Source: JBIICS01 sp044238735
GTDB taxonomy: Bacteria; Bacteroidota; Bacteroidia; UBA4408
DNA length: 31,908 bases
Direction of reading: 5' to 3'
NCBI GenBank assembly: GCA_044238735.1
Contig: JBIICS010000014.1
Location: forward strand, 1 to 31,908
Below the pieces are notes generated by a model that ran no database searches, was not told where the DNA came from, and saw only the letters and a list, made by a program, of their open reading frames with translations. Shown one piece after another: positions 15,301 through 24,882 of the stretch. The position numbers were made by a program, and so were the translations under genes. How positions within the stretch are numbered: the stretch's first letter is position 1; each line of letters starts with the position of its first letter.

Positions 15301-16047
15301 TTATTTATCTAGCCAACTTTTAAACGCTACTACTCGCTCTCTGCTTATAATAGAATAATCTTCGGGGAGATTTTGCGCGCTAATTTTTAAGCGGCTGTTT
15401 AAATAAGTAGAAATTTTATTTATTGAATTAATATTAACGATGCTCTGTCGATTTAAACGAAAGAATAGGTTGGGGTCAAGTAGTTCCTCTAGCTGATCAA
15501 GGGTATAGTCGATAATGTATTTTTTATTTTGAATATAGTTTACAAACGTATAACCTTCCTCTGAAAAAAAATTATTAATCTCTTCGACTTTTATCGATTG
15601 AATATGCTCCCCAGACTTAACCAAGAATCGTTTTTTATACTCCTTATTAAAGGCATCAAAAATATTCTCGATAGTAAACTGATTTAATCTTGATTGCAAA
15701 CGATTTAACTTATCAATAGCATTAGTTAGTTCGTTTATATCTACTGGTTTTAATAAATAATCAACACTGTTATATTTAAAGGCTTTTAGAGCATATTCGT
15801 TATAGGCTGTAGTAAAAATAATTGGAATTTCAATGCTAATGGAATTAAGAATTTCGAAACTTAAACCATCGGCAAGATATATGTCCATAAATATTAAATC
15901 GGCCTTTGGCTTGTTGTTAAACAAATCGATGCTTTTTTTAACACTTTCTAAACAAGCTACTATTTCAACTTTATCGTTTATACGTTTAAGCATATTAATT
16001 AAATGCTCAGCGTTTAGCTTCTCATCTTCAATTATTATAACCTTCAT
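15301..16047 (-). CDS. LytTR-family response regulator
   Basis: This 248-residue regulator has a receiver domain (about 1-120) with acidic pocket residues around D8, the phosphorylated aspartate D55 in LIFMDIYLAD, the switch threonine T79/T80 and K100. A LytTR DNA-binding domain follows (about 140-245), with the family's FFSEEGYTFVNY and FRLNRQSIVNINSINKI segments. LytTR proteins bind pairs of short direct repeats upstream of target promoters. The coding sequence overlaps the kinase gene by 20 bp, so the two are co-translated partners. Its stop faces the thiamin-receptor gene across a 45-bp gap in which I see no good terminator. Confidence 0.93.
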   Translation of the reverse strand: MKVIIIEDEKLNAEHLINMLKRINDKVEIVACLESVKKSIDLFNNKPKADLIFMDIYLADGLSFEILNSISIEIPIIFTTAYNEYALKAFKYNSVDYLLKPVDINELTNAIDKLNRLQSRLNQFTIENIFDAFNKEYKKRFLVKSGEHIQSIKVEEINNFFSEEGYTFVNYIQNKKYIIDYTLDQLEELLDPNLFFRLNRQSIVNINSINKISTYLNSRLKISAQNLPEDYSIISRERVVAFKSWLDK

Positions 16048-17059
16048 TTAACAATAGTAAGGGAATTTTAACTATAAACATTTTTTCATCATTAGATATC
16101 TCCACACTTTCATTAGTAAAGTAGGAATAACGCATTTTAATATTTTCTAAACCTTTTCCTGAAGTTTTTTCCTGAGTATATCGTAATTGCTTATTGTTAG
16201 AAACCACCAAATAATTAGCTTCGACAAACATCATAACAACTAAAGGACTATCTTCAGAAGCTTCATTGTGTTTAATTGTATTTTCCAATAAAATTTGAAG
16301 AGATAATGGCGGAATTAATTTGTTTAAGAATTTTTCATCAACATTAATGTTAATCTGAATAGAATCTTCAAATCTAATTTTAAGTAGAAAAATATAGGAA
16401 TTAATAAACGATAGTTCGTTTTCTAAAGTAATTAATTCCTGTTTATTATTTTCTAATATATATCTATACACTTTAGAGAGTTGAGAGATGAAACTAACTG
16501 CCTTATCCTGGTCTTTATATACCAATGAGGATAGAACACTTAAGTTATTAAACAGAAAGTGAGGATTAACTTGACTTTTCAAGTTCTGGAGTTGTGCCTG
16601 CAAACTTTCTGCCTTATATTTTTCCATCTCCAGAGTGGAGTTCTTCCATTGTTTTAGAAAGGTTATACTTATCTCTATAGCCAACAAGATAATTGAAAAA
16701 AGAGTCCCAATTATAGTAGCAATAAGAAATAACGTGTTGGCCATACTTGTAGGTAGAATACAAACGTATTTGTTATAAACCCACATGCCAATATAAATTA
16801 GTAAAATACTATAAAATACACTTGCCGGTAATTGTAAAACAGTTCTTCTAAAAGTATGGTGTATCCATGAATATCTCTTATTAAATATTCTGTCAATAAA
16901 AAGATTTCCTTCCCAGATAGATATTGAAAGAATTGCACTTAAAATATAATCATATAATCTGCTATGATTGGGGTGTTCAAAAGGTAAAGCAACATCAATT
17001 ATAATCGAGATTAGTATCCCGACCGAAGCCATTAAACCAATTTTTTTCCACCTCATCAT
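16028..17059 (-). CDS. LytS/YehU-type sensor histidine kinase
   Basis: This 343-residue membrane kinase has about four transmembrane helices in residues 1-135. A short coiled linker follows, then the His_kinase domain with the phosphorylated histidine H167 in NPHFLFNN. The ATPase domain shows an N box at LLENTIKHN (about 258-265) and a G box at GKGLEN (301-306). The sensor has no large extracytoplasmic domain, so it probably senses a membrane or small-molecule cue, or a partner protein. It overlaps the LytTR regulator gene. It may start at either of two adjacent ATGs at 17059 and 17056. A TonB-dependent receptor gene lies 65 bp upstream on the same strand, and a -7 element in the gap suggests some independent expression. 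Confidence 0.92.
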   Translation of the reverse strand: MMRWKKIGLMASVGILISIIIDVALPFEHPNHSRLYDYILSAILSISIWEGNLFIDRIFNKRYSWIHHTFRRTVLQLPASVFYSILLIYIGMWVYNKYVCILPTSMANTLFLIATIIGTLFSIILLAIEISITFLKQWKNSTLEMEKYKAESLQAQLQNLKSQVNPHFLFNNLSVLSSLVYKDQDKAVSFISQLSKVYRYILENNKQELITLENELSFINSYIFLLKIRFEDSIQININVDEKFLNKLIPPLSLQILLENTIKHNEASEDSPLVVMMFVEANYLVVSNNKQLRYTQEKTSGKGLENIKMRYSYFTNESVEISNDEKMFIVKIPLLLLNEGYNN

Positions 17060-17087
17060 ATAAAGATATATTTATATTGTACTATCC

Positions 17088-17095
17088 CAAAATTA
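17088..17095 (-). promoter_or_regulatory. -7 element upstream of the histidine kinase
   Basis: On the minus strand these bases read TAATTTTG, an exact TAnnTTTG match, 28 bp before the kinase start at 17059 and inside the 65-bp gap after the TonB-receptor gene. No TTG is found at the right distance, so it may be weak or factor-dependent. Confidence 0.5.
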
Positions 17096-17124
17096 TTAGA
17101 TCCATTCAATAGGTTTAGTATTTT

Positions 17125-19494
17125 CTAAAATTGTATCTTATATACAAAGTTTGGGAAAAAACCAATCTGATACGCTGTATTTACTTGGTTAGTAATTGGA
17201 TTGTATCTTTCTGCAAACACATTTTTATGATTGGTAACATTTTGTATATCTATTGACCACGATTGAGCTATTTTCCTTTTACTACTATTTAAAGTAAATC
17301 CTGCTTTGATATCTAAACGCATAAAGTCCGGATTTCTTTCACTAAAGGCATATTGATCTCCCAAAAGTACCTGTTCACCAACAATTTGGGACGCCTTTAA
17401 ATCTACAGGTGTATAGAATCTACCACCCGATCCTGTGTATTTTATTCCAAAGTTAATGGTATTACGTTTCTCTTTTCCAACTTTAAAATCTTTACCAGCC
17501 AACAAATTGTAAACATACTTACCATTAAATGCTGTATAATGTTCTATGTTGTCGCTACCCTTATATTTAGATTCATAAACAGTACCGGTTATTAGCACAT
17601 AATAATTATTGCTAAAGAATTTCTCGATGGTTAACTCGGCTCCATAATTTCTACCCTCCCCATTATTAACCAGGTTTGCTTGCATATTAGGCTGAAAACT
17701 AGCTCCAGCATTTAACATAGAATAACTACTGGGATAACTTGTAACCGGCACATTAGATAACAACTGATAATAGATTTCTGTTTTAACTCTCCAGTCTTTA
17801 AAAGGCAAGATATCGTAACCAATTACAAAATGCTGGCTATTTGTGAATCCTAACTCCTTATTGGTTTGAGAATATGTACCGTCTGCATTTAAAGAACGAT
17901 AAAAATAAACATCGGTTGGTTGCATTTGACTATGCATTCCATATCCAAAGTTAAGAGAACTTTTTTCTGTTATATCTGCTTTTATTCCAATACGAGGTTC
18001 AACCGCAATGGACCCGTTTAAAGTTAAATATTGAGTATGTATTCCGGCATTTAAAGTTAAACGATTAGTAAATCTGTATTTAGACTGAACATATCCTTGT
18101 AATAAGAAAGTAACATCATTAAAATCCCAATAATGATTCCAGGTATTATCGGTCTTTAATATTCTTGCGTCTAATAATAAACCTTTTGCTTCGGCAATTA
18201 TTCCGGATTTAATAAACAATTTAGCATTATGTTTATAGTTAATGGATGTATTTAAACTATAATTTGTTTGTTTGGTTTTATTTTCAACTTCTCTGGTAAT
18301 ATATTCAGAATTTGGTCTATTTATGTCGTCTTGTAAATAATTAGATCCATTATAAGTACCTCCTAAAATGGTATTTAGAAATGTTTTATCGTTAAACCTT
18401 AAGAAATGTTTTAAACCTATTAAGGCTATTTCGCTTGTAAAATAACTATCCTTAGCTGGGTTAGCAAATAAATCAGTACTATCAATTTTATTATGTAAGA
18501 AATCGATATGACTGTTAGCTGCAAGACCAAACAAGGTAAACTTACCAAACTTACCATACCCCGAGTTAACTTTAAAAGAAAGATCTTTATAAAGAGGATT
18601 AGCCGTAGTTCCAATAGGTATTCCAATTGCCTGAGCAACCCCTGTAAATGCATGGCGATAGGCAATTAGATAAGATGAGCCCTTCTCTTTATTAATGGGT
18701 CCTTCCGTCATCGCCTCTAAACCCGTTAGTGCCCCAATTTGAAAAGTGTGTTCTCTTTTTTCAGCATTACCCGTTCTAAAACCTAAATCAAATACACCGG
18801 CATTAGCGTTTCCATATTCGGATGGAAATGCTGAAGTAAAAAAATCTGAATTTTTTATAACGTTAGTATTAATGGCACTAACGGGGCCACCTGTAGTTCC
18901 GATAGTTGAAAAGTGATTAGGGTTAGGTATATTTAAACCTTCTATTCTCCAAAGAACACCCGTTGGTGAGTTTCCTCTGATTACGATATCATTTCGGGAA
19001 TCATCCGGCGAACTAACGCCCGCAAAATTAGCAGCCAACCTTGATGGATCTGATCTGCCCCCCGCGTATCTGTTTACCTCTTCCATAGAAAAAGAACGAG
19101 CACTTACAGTTGTCATCTCGTTAATGGTTTCATTTTTCTTAGTGCTAGTAATTACTACTTCACTTAGCGAACTAACACTTTCCTCCAACCCAATTTCCAG
19201 AACCGTCTCTTTACCGGTATTAATTTCAATATTGGGCAATACCAATTCTTTATATCCTACAAAACTTACTTTTACATCATACCTTCCGGGTTTAACCTCT
19301 GTTAATTTAAATTTACCATCAACATCGGTTATTGCTGCTTTAACCGGATCTGAATTAATTAATATAACATTTACTCCTGGTAACGTAACTTGCGCTTGCT
19401 TGTCGCTAACTACCCCCCGGATGGTTTGAGTTTGTGCTATCGCTGTAAAGTTTAGCATAGCCCCAATTGCTGTTAAAACTATATATTTTATCAT
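17125..19494 (-). CDS. TonB-dependent receptor with CarboxypepD_reg domain, next to a LytS/LytTR pair
   Basis: This 789-residue outer-membrane receptor has a signal peptide ending TAIAQ. A carboxypeptidase-regulatory-like domain (about 24-105) contains LPGVNVILIN and DGKFKLTEVKPGRYDVKVSFVGYKE-type beta strands. The plug has NDIVIRGNSPTGVLWRIEGL, and the barrel ends in VYKIQF. It is not of the SusC type (no SusD neighbour), and I see no riboswitch or Fur-like site that would name its ligand. The C-terminal half contains repeated aromatic TBDR strand motifs. It may share a transcript with the kinase and regulator downstream, which suggests receptor and signalling genes of one pathway. The ligand is unknown. 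Confidence 0.9.
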   Translation of the reverse strand: MIKYIVLTAIGAMLNFTAIAQTQTIRGVVSDKQAQVTLPGVNVILINSDPVKAAITDVDGKFKLTEVKPGRYDVKVSFVGYKELVLPNIEINTGKETVLEIGLEESVSSLSEVVITSTKKNETINEMTTVSARSFSMEEVNRYAGGRSDPSRLAANFAGVSSPDDSRNDIVIRGNSPTGVLWRIEGLNIPNPNHFSTIGTTGGPVSAINTNVIKNSDFFTSAFPSEYGNANAGVFDLGFRTGNAEKREHTFQIGALTGLEAMTEGPINKEKGSSYLIAYRHAFTGVAQAIGIPIGTTANPLYKDLSFKVNSGYGKFGKFTLFGLAANSHIDFLHNKIDSTDLFANPAKDSYFTSEIALIGLKHFLRFNDKTFLNTILGGTYNGSNYLQDDINRPNSEYITREVENKTKQTNYSLNTSINYKHNAKLFIKSGIIAEAKGLLLDARILKTDNTWNHYWDFNDVTFLLQGYVQSKYRFTNRLTLNAGIHTQYLTLNGSIAVEPRIGIKADITEKSSLNFGYGMHSQMQPTDVYFYRSLNADGTYSQTNKELGFTNSQHFVIGYDILPFKDWRVKTEIYYQLLSNVPVTSYPSSYSMLNAGASFQPNMQANLVNNGEGRNYGAELTIEKFFSNNYYVLITGTVYESKYKGSDNIEHYTAFNGKYVYNLLAGKDFKVGKEKRNTINFGIKYTGSGGRFYTPVDLKASQIVGEQVLLGDQYAFSERNPDFMRLDIKAGFTLNSSKRKIAQSWSIDIQNVTNHKNVFAERYNPITNQVNTAYQIGFFPNFVYKIQF

Positions 19495-19651
19495 GTTTTT
19501 TAAATTTAAGACAATAGTATATAACTATAATGAGAAAATAATGCACTTTCTATATGAACTGTAGAAATGATGGGCTGAATTGTAATTCGTAAACAACTAC
19601 TTCCATTAATTAGCTATATTAAACTTATTTTTAAACCGATAACATAATAGG

Positions 19652-20323
19652 ATGGATATAATAATTAATCATTGCTGGAATGAAATCTTAAAGGAGGAGT
19701 TTGAAAAGGCATATTTTAAAAGCCTAAGAAGTTTTATACAGAAAGAATATAGGGAGAATAAAGATGCTGTGTTCCCCGATGCTTCACAAATATTCAGGGC
19801 CTTTAACGATTGTCCGTTTGAAAATGTAAAAGTGGTTATTTTAGGACAAGACCCCTATCCTACTCGCGGACATGCGCATGGATTAAGTTTTTCGGTAGAT
19901 AAAAATGTAAAACCATTTCCAAAAAGTTTGATTAATATATTTAAGGAACTTGAATTAGATACCGGCAAACCCTACCCGCAAAACGGTAGTTTGGAACATT
20001 GGGCAGAGCAGGGAGTACTCTTATTAAATAGCATATTAACAGTTAAAGAAGGGCTACCGGCAAGCCATGCTAACAAAGGCTGGGAAATATTTACCGATGC
20101 TGTTATTGAAATATTAAGTATAAAGAAGAAAGAAATTGTATATATATTATGGGGTTCTAAAGCTATTGAAAAAGCAAAAAGTGTTAATGCGAAGGAAAAT
20201 TTAATTTTAACTTCCGTTCACCCTTCTCCACTTTCTGCTTATCGTGGATTCTTTGGATCAAAGCCCTTTAGCAAAACCAATCATTATCTTTTATCAAAAG
20301 GAAAAAAGGCCATTAAGTGGTAA
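19652..20323 (+). CDS. ung: Uracil-DNA glycosylase, family 1
   Basis: This 223-residue Ung removes uracil from DNA arising by cytosine deamination or dUTP incorporation, starting base excision repair. Both signature motifs are intact: GQDPYP at 65-70 with the water-activating D67, and HPSPLSAYRGF at 190-200 with H190. The length is normal for the family. It is a single gene pointing toward the large T9SS-secreted protein, whose stop lies only 6 bp away, so transcripts from both sides probably overlap. Confidence 0.97.
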   Translation: MDIIINHCWNEILKEEFEKAYFKSLRSFIQKEYRENKDAVFPDASQIFRAFNDCPFENVKVVILGQDPYPTRGHAHGLSFSVDKNVKPFPKSLINIFKELELDTGKPYPQNGSLEHWAEQGVLLLNSILTVKEGLPASHANKGWEIFTDAVIEILSIKKKEIVYILWGSKAIEKAKSVNAKENLILTSVHPSPLSAYRGFFGSKPFSKTNHYLLSKGKKAIKW

Positions 20324-20329
20324 ATTCTA

Positions 20330-23300
20330 TTACCTGATAAGTGAAATAGTTCCGGCATAATCGTGTGTTCGCTTGCGATAATCTAAAACAGTAACGGTAT
20401 ATGCATAAATATCAATCGGACATTTTTCATTTTGGTAATTACCATCCCAGCCTTTAGTAATATCGGTAGTTTCAAACATCAAATAACCCCAACGATCAAA
20501 AACTCTAAAAACAAAACCCTCAGAAATTGTTCCGTTAGCAATCACTTTAAATTCATCATTAAATTTATCACTGTTGGGAGTAAAAGCATTTGGAATATAA
20601 ATTACAAAATCCGGTTTAACTATAATCTTTAGCTCAGCGGTATCCGAGCATCCCTGATCCGAAATTACGACAAGCGTAGTATTAAATGTGCCCGTATCCT
20701 GGTATTGATGAGAAGCCACATAAAGATTTGGACCATCTAAAAAAGTTGAATCTCCAAAGTTAAAGTAGTAATTTCCAGTCTGTGGATTTAAAACATTAAA
20801 AGATGGGTTAGCATTTAATAATTCTGATTCTGTTGGATCAGCAGAATAAGTTGCATCTGGCTTTGGGTTTATTGTCAAAAAATTCAGTAATAAAACACTA
20901 TCTCTACATCCAAAATTATTTTCTACAATCAACTCAACATCATAGGCTCCCTCATTAAGGCACCAGGTGGTTTGATCTCCCGATTTTACGGTATTGTTAA
21001 CGTGCCATAAATTAAGTAATGTATTATCTCCTTGCAAGGTTATACAATCAGGATAACAAACCTCGGTAAGCGCAGGCGCAACTAATGGAACTGGCTGAGG
21101 ATGTACCGCAAACGAACGAATAACAGTATCTGAACAACCGGTGCTGTTTATACCGTTTAAAGCAACAACAACTAAGCCGGTATCGGTATACTGATTTAAG
21201 GCCTGCACTCCTGATAGTTCAAATATGCCGTCATTATTGAGATCCCATGCATATTGAGTGTTTGAGCTGGGATTATTAACACTAAAGTTTTTAGTCTGTC
21301 CTAAACAGATATCCTGTGCAATAAAATCTAACTTGGGTAATTCTACTAAACTGGCATAAGTAACGGCAGTATCGCTACAACCACCGGGGTTTTCAATAAT
21401 TAAGCTTACCACATAATCCTGCGCTGTTATATAGGTATAAACAATTTGAGTTGTATCATTTAAAATTATTCCATTACCCAGATTCCATGTCCAGTTAGAA
21501 TTATTATTATAATTTGATGCATTTACCTGTATGGTATTAAAATCCCCCTTGCATACAGTATCTCCAAGTATAGAAATTTGAGGTGCTGCATTTATAGTGA
21601 TATTCTTAACGATTGTATCACCGCAACCAAATTGAGTTTGAATGATGAGCGAAACGCTATAGTTACCTGATGAATTATAAGATGCAACCGGATTAAACAA
21701 ATTTGAAGTTGCTGAATTTCCAAAGTTCCAGCTGTAGATTAAAGTATCACCTGAAGTTGAACTGCTTAAATTTATGAACTGTATCGACTTATTACTGCAT
21801 GATACAGTATCGGAAGCGCTATAATCGGCTATTGGCAAACAGTTAACTTTATAGTTTATTACAGAAGAATCCTTACATCCATTTACATCCGAAATATTTA
21901 ACTTTAAAGGAAATAATCCACAATTTGATAATAATGCATGAGCCACCGATGAATTGCCCACCACAGAATTATTAATACTCCACTCAAAATTAAGTCCCGA
22001 ACCTGTAGATGTGCTTGAAAAATAAGAAGAATCGCCAAAACATGCGGCGGGTGCAATTATGGATGCAACCGGATTTTGATTAAGTGTTACATATACAAAA
22101 GATGTGTCCTTACACAAACCATTAAACCCAACAACACTGTATATTTGGGATTGTAAAGGAGTTATGTTGATTTGCGCGGTGGTAGAGCCACCAAAATTAC
22201 CCACAGGCAACCAAGAATAAGAGCCAGCGCCAGAAACGCTTAAATTAAGTGTTGTATTTTCACAAATGCTTGTATCGTTAGTTGTTAATAGCACCGGCAC
22301 TATTGTGGTATATACCCCAACAGTATCAGAATTAAAGCAGCCATTTAATTCTCCAATCACTGTATATAGTGTGCTTACAGAAACATTAACCTGAGGATTT
22401 GGGATGGTAGTTAAGCTTAGGCCTGCAGATGGATACCAGCTGTAAGAATTTGCTCCGCTGGCATTAAATATCCCAGATTGGTCTGAACATATATTTAAAA
22501 GCGGTCCTGCATCCACTGGGGGTAATTGGTTAACCGTTATATTTACATTCACGGTATCTCCACACAACGACGTTCCGGCAATAAAAGTATAAACAATGTT
22601 AACGGTTGGAACCACCTGAAAAACAGAATCACTAATTGAATTTATACCGACCAACGGATTCCAGGTATAAGCACTTGCTCCAGAAAGGCTTATTATTGCA
22701 GTATCTCCTTCACATAAAACAGAATCATTTATACTTGCATTAATCGTAATTGATCCAGATGAAGTAAAAACAATGCTGGTGTCTATATTACAACCAATAG
22801 AGTCGGTTACGGAGATTAAATAGTTACCTGCACATAAATTAGCAAGATTTAAATTAGATTGGTTAATGCCATTAACTGTTAAGGTGTAGGGTTGAAAACC
22901 ATTACTGGCTATTGATGTAAGCGTTCCATTACATAGGCCACATGAGGGGGCACTTGCCAATATGCTTGCATTAAAGGCAAATCTGTTATTACAACTATTA
23001 CTTAGGTAATTTAACCAAGCTGCATTTGCACTATTATTTGGAGCTCCGGGGGTTTCCTTTCCTGCAATGGGGTTGCTAGTCCAATTAGCCTGATTAAATG
23101 GATTATTATCTACTGTATTTTCCATATTAAAAACCAGTCCGGTTGCAGATCCGGTAAAATAAATATTAGTATTTAACGAATTATTTCCCCAGCTAACCGA
23201 ATGCACAATATTACCCGAGGGATTTACAGTATGAAAGGAGTCTCCGCTATTTGCCATCGCTACATTAGACCAATCCGGATTAACAGGACAAGAATTAAAG

Positions 23301-23797
23301 CCCGAGGAGGGATAAGTATTAGCATCATTGGTAGAAGTAGGTAATGTTGAATGATTAACAATAAAATTACATATTCCACTGATGCCTCCGCCTCCCGCAT
23401 TAACCGGAAAAATTAATCTGCAATTACCATCGGCCATAGAAGTATCTATAGTTGCTGGTAGATTAGCCGGAGGATCTGCTGCATTATAGATTAAAATTAG
23501 AGTTCCAAATGGAATACATGACCAAAACGGATTTTGTGTTAAAATAAAAGTACCTGCTGCAATACCAGTTCCCGTTCCCACGGCATGCTCACCGTTGTTA
23601 TCGTCCAAATACCAACCCCTAAGGTCTAGGCAATTTAAGTTAGGATTACAATTAAACTGACCCGTTACAACAAACTCGGCGTATTCTTTAGCAGCTGTGC
23701 CCTGTGAAACTTCATTTAATACAAGCTGAGCTTTTAGGTTATTAAACACGAAGACACCTAATAGTAGAAGTAAAACCGCTAACTTAGTATTAAACAT
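20330..23797 (-). CDS. Large secreted lamin-tail/PKD/SprB-like protein with T9SS type-B sorting domain
   Basis: This 1155-residue surface or secreted protein has a signal peptide cleaved after LKAQ. Residues about 25-130 resemble a lamin-tail domain (LVLNEVSQG, LDLRGWYLDDNNG, ILIYN). A SprB-like repeat follows (LCNGTLTSIASNGFQPYTLTVN to LISVTDSIGC, about 285-335). The middle holds several PKD/Ig modules with YSWNFGNS and WTWNLGNG. The last 90 residues are the gliding-motility-associated type-B sorting domain (IPNAFTPNSDKFNDEF, FRVFDRWGYLMFET, GWDGNY), which directs export by T9SS. Proteins of this type are adhesins or cell-surface filaments; a link to gliding is possible but unproved. Many Cys residues recur in the PKD region (for example GCSDT, GCRDS). 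Confidence 0.9.
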   Translation of the reverse strand: MFNTKLAVLLLLLGVFVFNNLKAQLVLNEVSQGTAAKEYAEFVVTGQFNCNPNLNCLDLRGWYLDDNNGEHAVGTGTGIAAGTFILTQNPFWSCIPFGTLILIYNAADPPANLPATIDTSMADGNCRLIFPVNAGGGGISGICNFIVNHSTLPTSTNDANTYPSSGFNSCPVNPDWSNVAMANSGDSFHTVNPSGNIVHSVSWGNNSLNTNIYFTGSATGLVFNMENTVDNNPFNQANWTSNPIAGKETPGAPNNSANAAWLNYLSNSCNNRFAFNASILASAPSCGLCNGTLTSIASNGFQPYTLTVNGINQSNLNLANLCAGNYLISVTDSIGCNIDTSIVFTSSGSITINASINDSVLCEGDTAIISLSGASAYTWNPLVGINSISDSVFQVVPTVNIVYTFIAGTSLCGDTVNVNITVNQLPPVDAGPLLNICSDQSGIFNASGANSYSWYPSAGLSLTTIPNPQVNVSVSTLYTVIGELNGCFNSDTVGVYTTIVPVLLTTNDTSICENTTLNLSVSGAGSYSWLPVGNFGGSTTAQINITPLQSQIYSVVGFNGLCKDTSFVYVTLNQNPVASIIAPAACFGDSSYFSSTSTGSGLNFEWSINNSVVGNSSVAHALLSNCGLFPLKLNISDVNGCKDSSVINYKVNCLPIADYSASDTVSCSNKSIQFINLSSSTSGDTLIYSWNFGNSATSNLFNPVASYNSSGNYSVSLIIQTQFGCGDTIVKNITINAAPQISILGDTVCKGDFNTIQVNASNYNNNSNWTWNLGNGIILNDTTQIVYTYITAQDYVVSLIIENPGGCSDTAVTYASLVELPKLDFIAQDICLGQTKNFSVNNPSSNTQYAWDLNNDGIFELSGVQALNQYTDTGLVVVALNGINSTGCSDTVIRSFAVHPQPVPLVAPALTEVCYPDCITLQGDNTLLNLWHVNNTVKSGDQTTWCLNEGAYDVELIVENNFGCRDSVLLLNFLTINPKPDATYSADPTESELLNANPSFNVLNPQTGNYYFNFGDSTFLDGPNLYVASHQYQDTGTFNTTLVVISDQGCSDTAELKIIVKPDFVIYIPNAFTPNSDKFNDEFKVIANGTISEGFVFRVFDRWGYLMFETTDITKGWDGNYQNEKCPIDIYAYTVTVLDYRKRTHDYAGTISLIR

Positions 23798-23865
23798 TCT
23801 AATAAAGTTATTTAATAAAATGAATAACTCCTATGTTTATCTAAAAACTAAAGATTTTTTAAACG

Positions 23866-23899
23866 AAAAAAGCCATCATTTTTACAAATGATGGCTTTT
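23866..23899 (-). terminator. Intrinsic terminator of the MORN-repeat gene
   Basis: A 14-bp stem pairs AAAAGCCATCATTT (23868-23881) with its complement at 23886-23899 around a 4-base loop. On the minus strand it is followed by a T run, 17 bp past the stop of the MORN-repeat gene. A large hairpin before the start of the next minus-strand gene (23797) indicates separate transcripts. Confidence 0.9.
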
Positions 23900-23916
23900 A
23901 AGTTTTAAGAAAAATG

Positions 23917-24882
23917 CTATTTCTTAATCTCTTTTTCTATTTGGGCTTTATCAGAAATTACGTTATCCAGTTTACCTGATTTGTAAACTTTTATTTTAGA
24001 AATCTCCACGCCGTTATACTCGTATTGTTTTCCATCCCATAATTTACCTTCTTTAAAAATCCCTTCTTTATCCACTAATTTTTTAGAATTATATAATTTA
24101 TTATACCCATCGGCAACAATGCCAACTCCTAAATTTGACGACACCTTTTTCGTATTGTCAGAAGTGGTCTTTGATTCTTCTGAGTTCTTTGCAACTTCGG
24201 CTTTAGCTGGCTCTTTTTTAATGTCTGAAACAGCTTTATGATCTTCTTTAGGATGGCCATGAGCTTCATGAGTACCTTTGTCTGAGTATTCTTTAGATGC
24301 GGCCAAATCAATGGATCCTCCGTTAAATACTTTTTCGGCTTTTAAGGCTCCATTATCGTAATATTCTTTAATGGTTCCGTTTTCTTTTCCGTCTTGCCAA
24401 TTTCCTTCAATCATAACTTTACCATTCTCGTGATAATACTTTTGGTCACCTTCTCTTTTTCCTTGATTATTATAATTCCAATCGTAATATACTTTTCCGG
24501 ATTCGTAGTATTGCTTATAGGTACCAACCCAACGGTTGTTCTCCCATACACCCTCTTCCATTATATTCCCATTTTCAAAATACATTTTCGCATAGCCACT
24601 CGGACGATTATTGGCATAAGTAATTTCATTTTTTAATTTACCGGATGGAAAAAACTGTTTCCATAAACCAAATCGCTGAGAATCTTTAAATGAGCCCTCT
24701 TCTACTTTTTGGTCTTCCTTATATCCTGGAAGTTTTTTTACCTTATTTAATATTACCCAAAAACCCTGTCGCAGATTATTGTTGTCTACGTAGTTAATTG
24801 TATCATTACCAACAATCTCAAAAGACTGAGCTAGACTGAACTTTCCAATCACCAACAAAGCGATAATAAAATATTTACTCAT
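23917..24882 (-). CDS. Secreted MORN-repeat (YwqK-like) protein
   Basis: This 321-residue protein is exported by a signal peptide ending FSLAQ. At least five MORN_2-type repeats of roughly 20-25 residues follow, with the pattern Y(Y/F)xxGKxxxExxWxNxxxxG (for example KYYHENGKVMIEGNWQDGKENG). A Lys/Glu/His-rich linker separates them from a short C-terminal pair of similar repeats. Databases label the family YwqK antitoxin, but there is no toxin partner and the protein is exported, so I do not read it as an antitoxin. The role is unknown; envelope or membrane-associated binding is typical of MORN proteins. The frame could start at an ATG at 24984, but that puts 34 residues before the signal peptide, so I use 24882. 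Confidence 0.75.
   Translation of the reverse strand: MSKYFIIALLVIGKFSLAQSFEIVGNDTINYVDNNNLRQGFWVILNKVKKLPGYKEDQKVEEGSFKDSQRFGLWKQFFPSGKLKNEITYANNRPSGYAKMYFENGNIMEEGVWENNRWVGTYKQYYESGKVYYDWNYNNQGKREGDQKYYHENGKVMIEGNWQDGKENGTIKEYYDNGALKAEKVFNGGSIDLAASKEYSDKGTHEAHGHPKEDHKAVSDIKKEPAKAEVAKNSEESKTTSDNTKKVSSNLGVGIVADGYNKLYNSKKLVDKEGIFKEGKLWDGKQYEYNGVEISKIKVYKSGKLDNVISDKAQIEKEIKK

Noticed and set aside
23917..24882. Toxin-antitoxin system
   Set aside because: The YwqK name is a database label; the protein has a signal peptide and there is no toxin-like neighbour.
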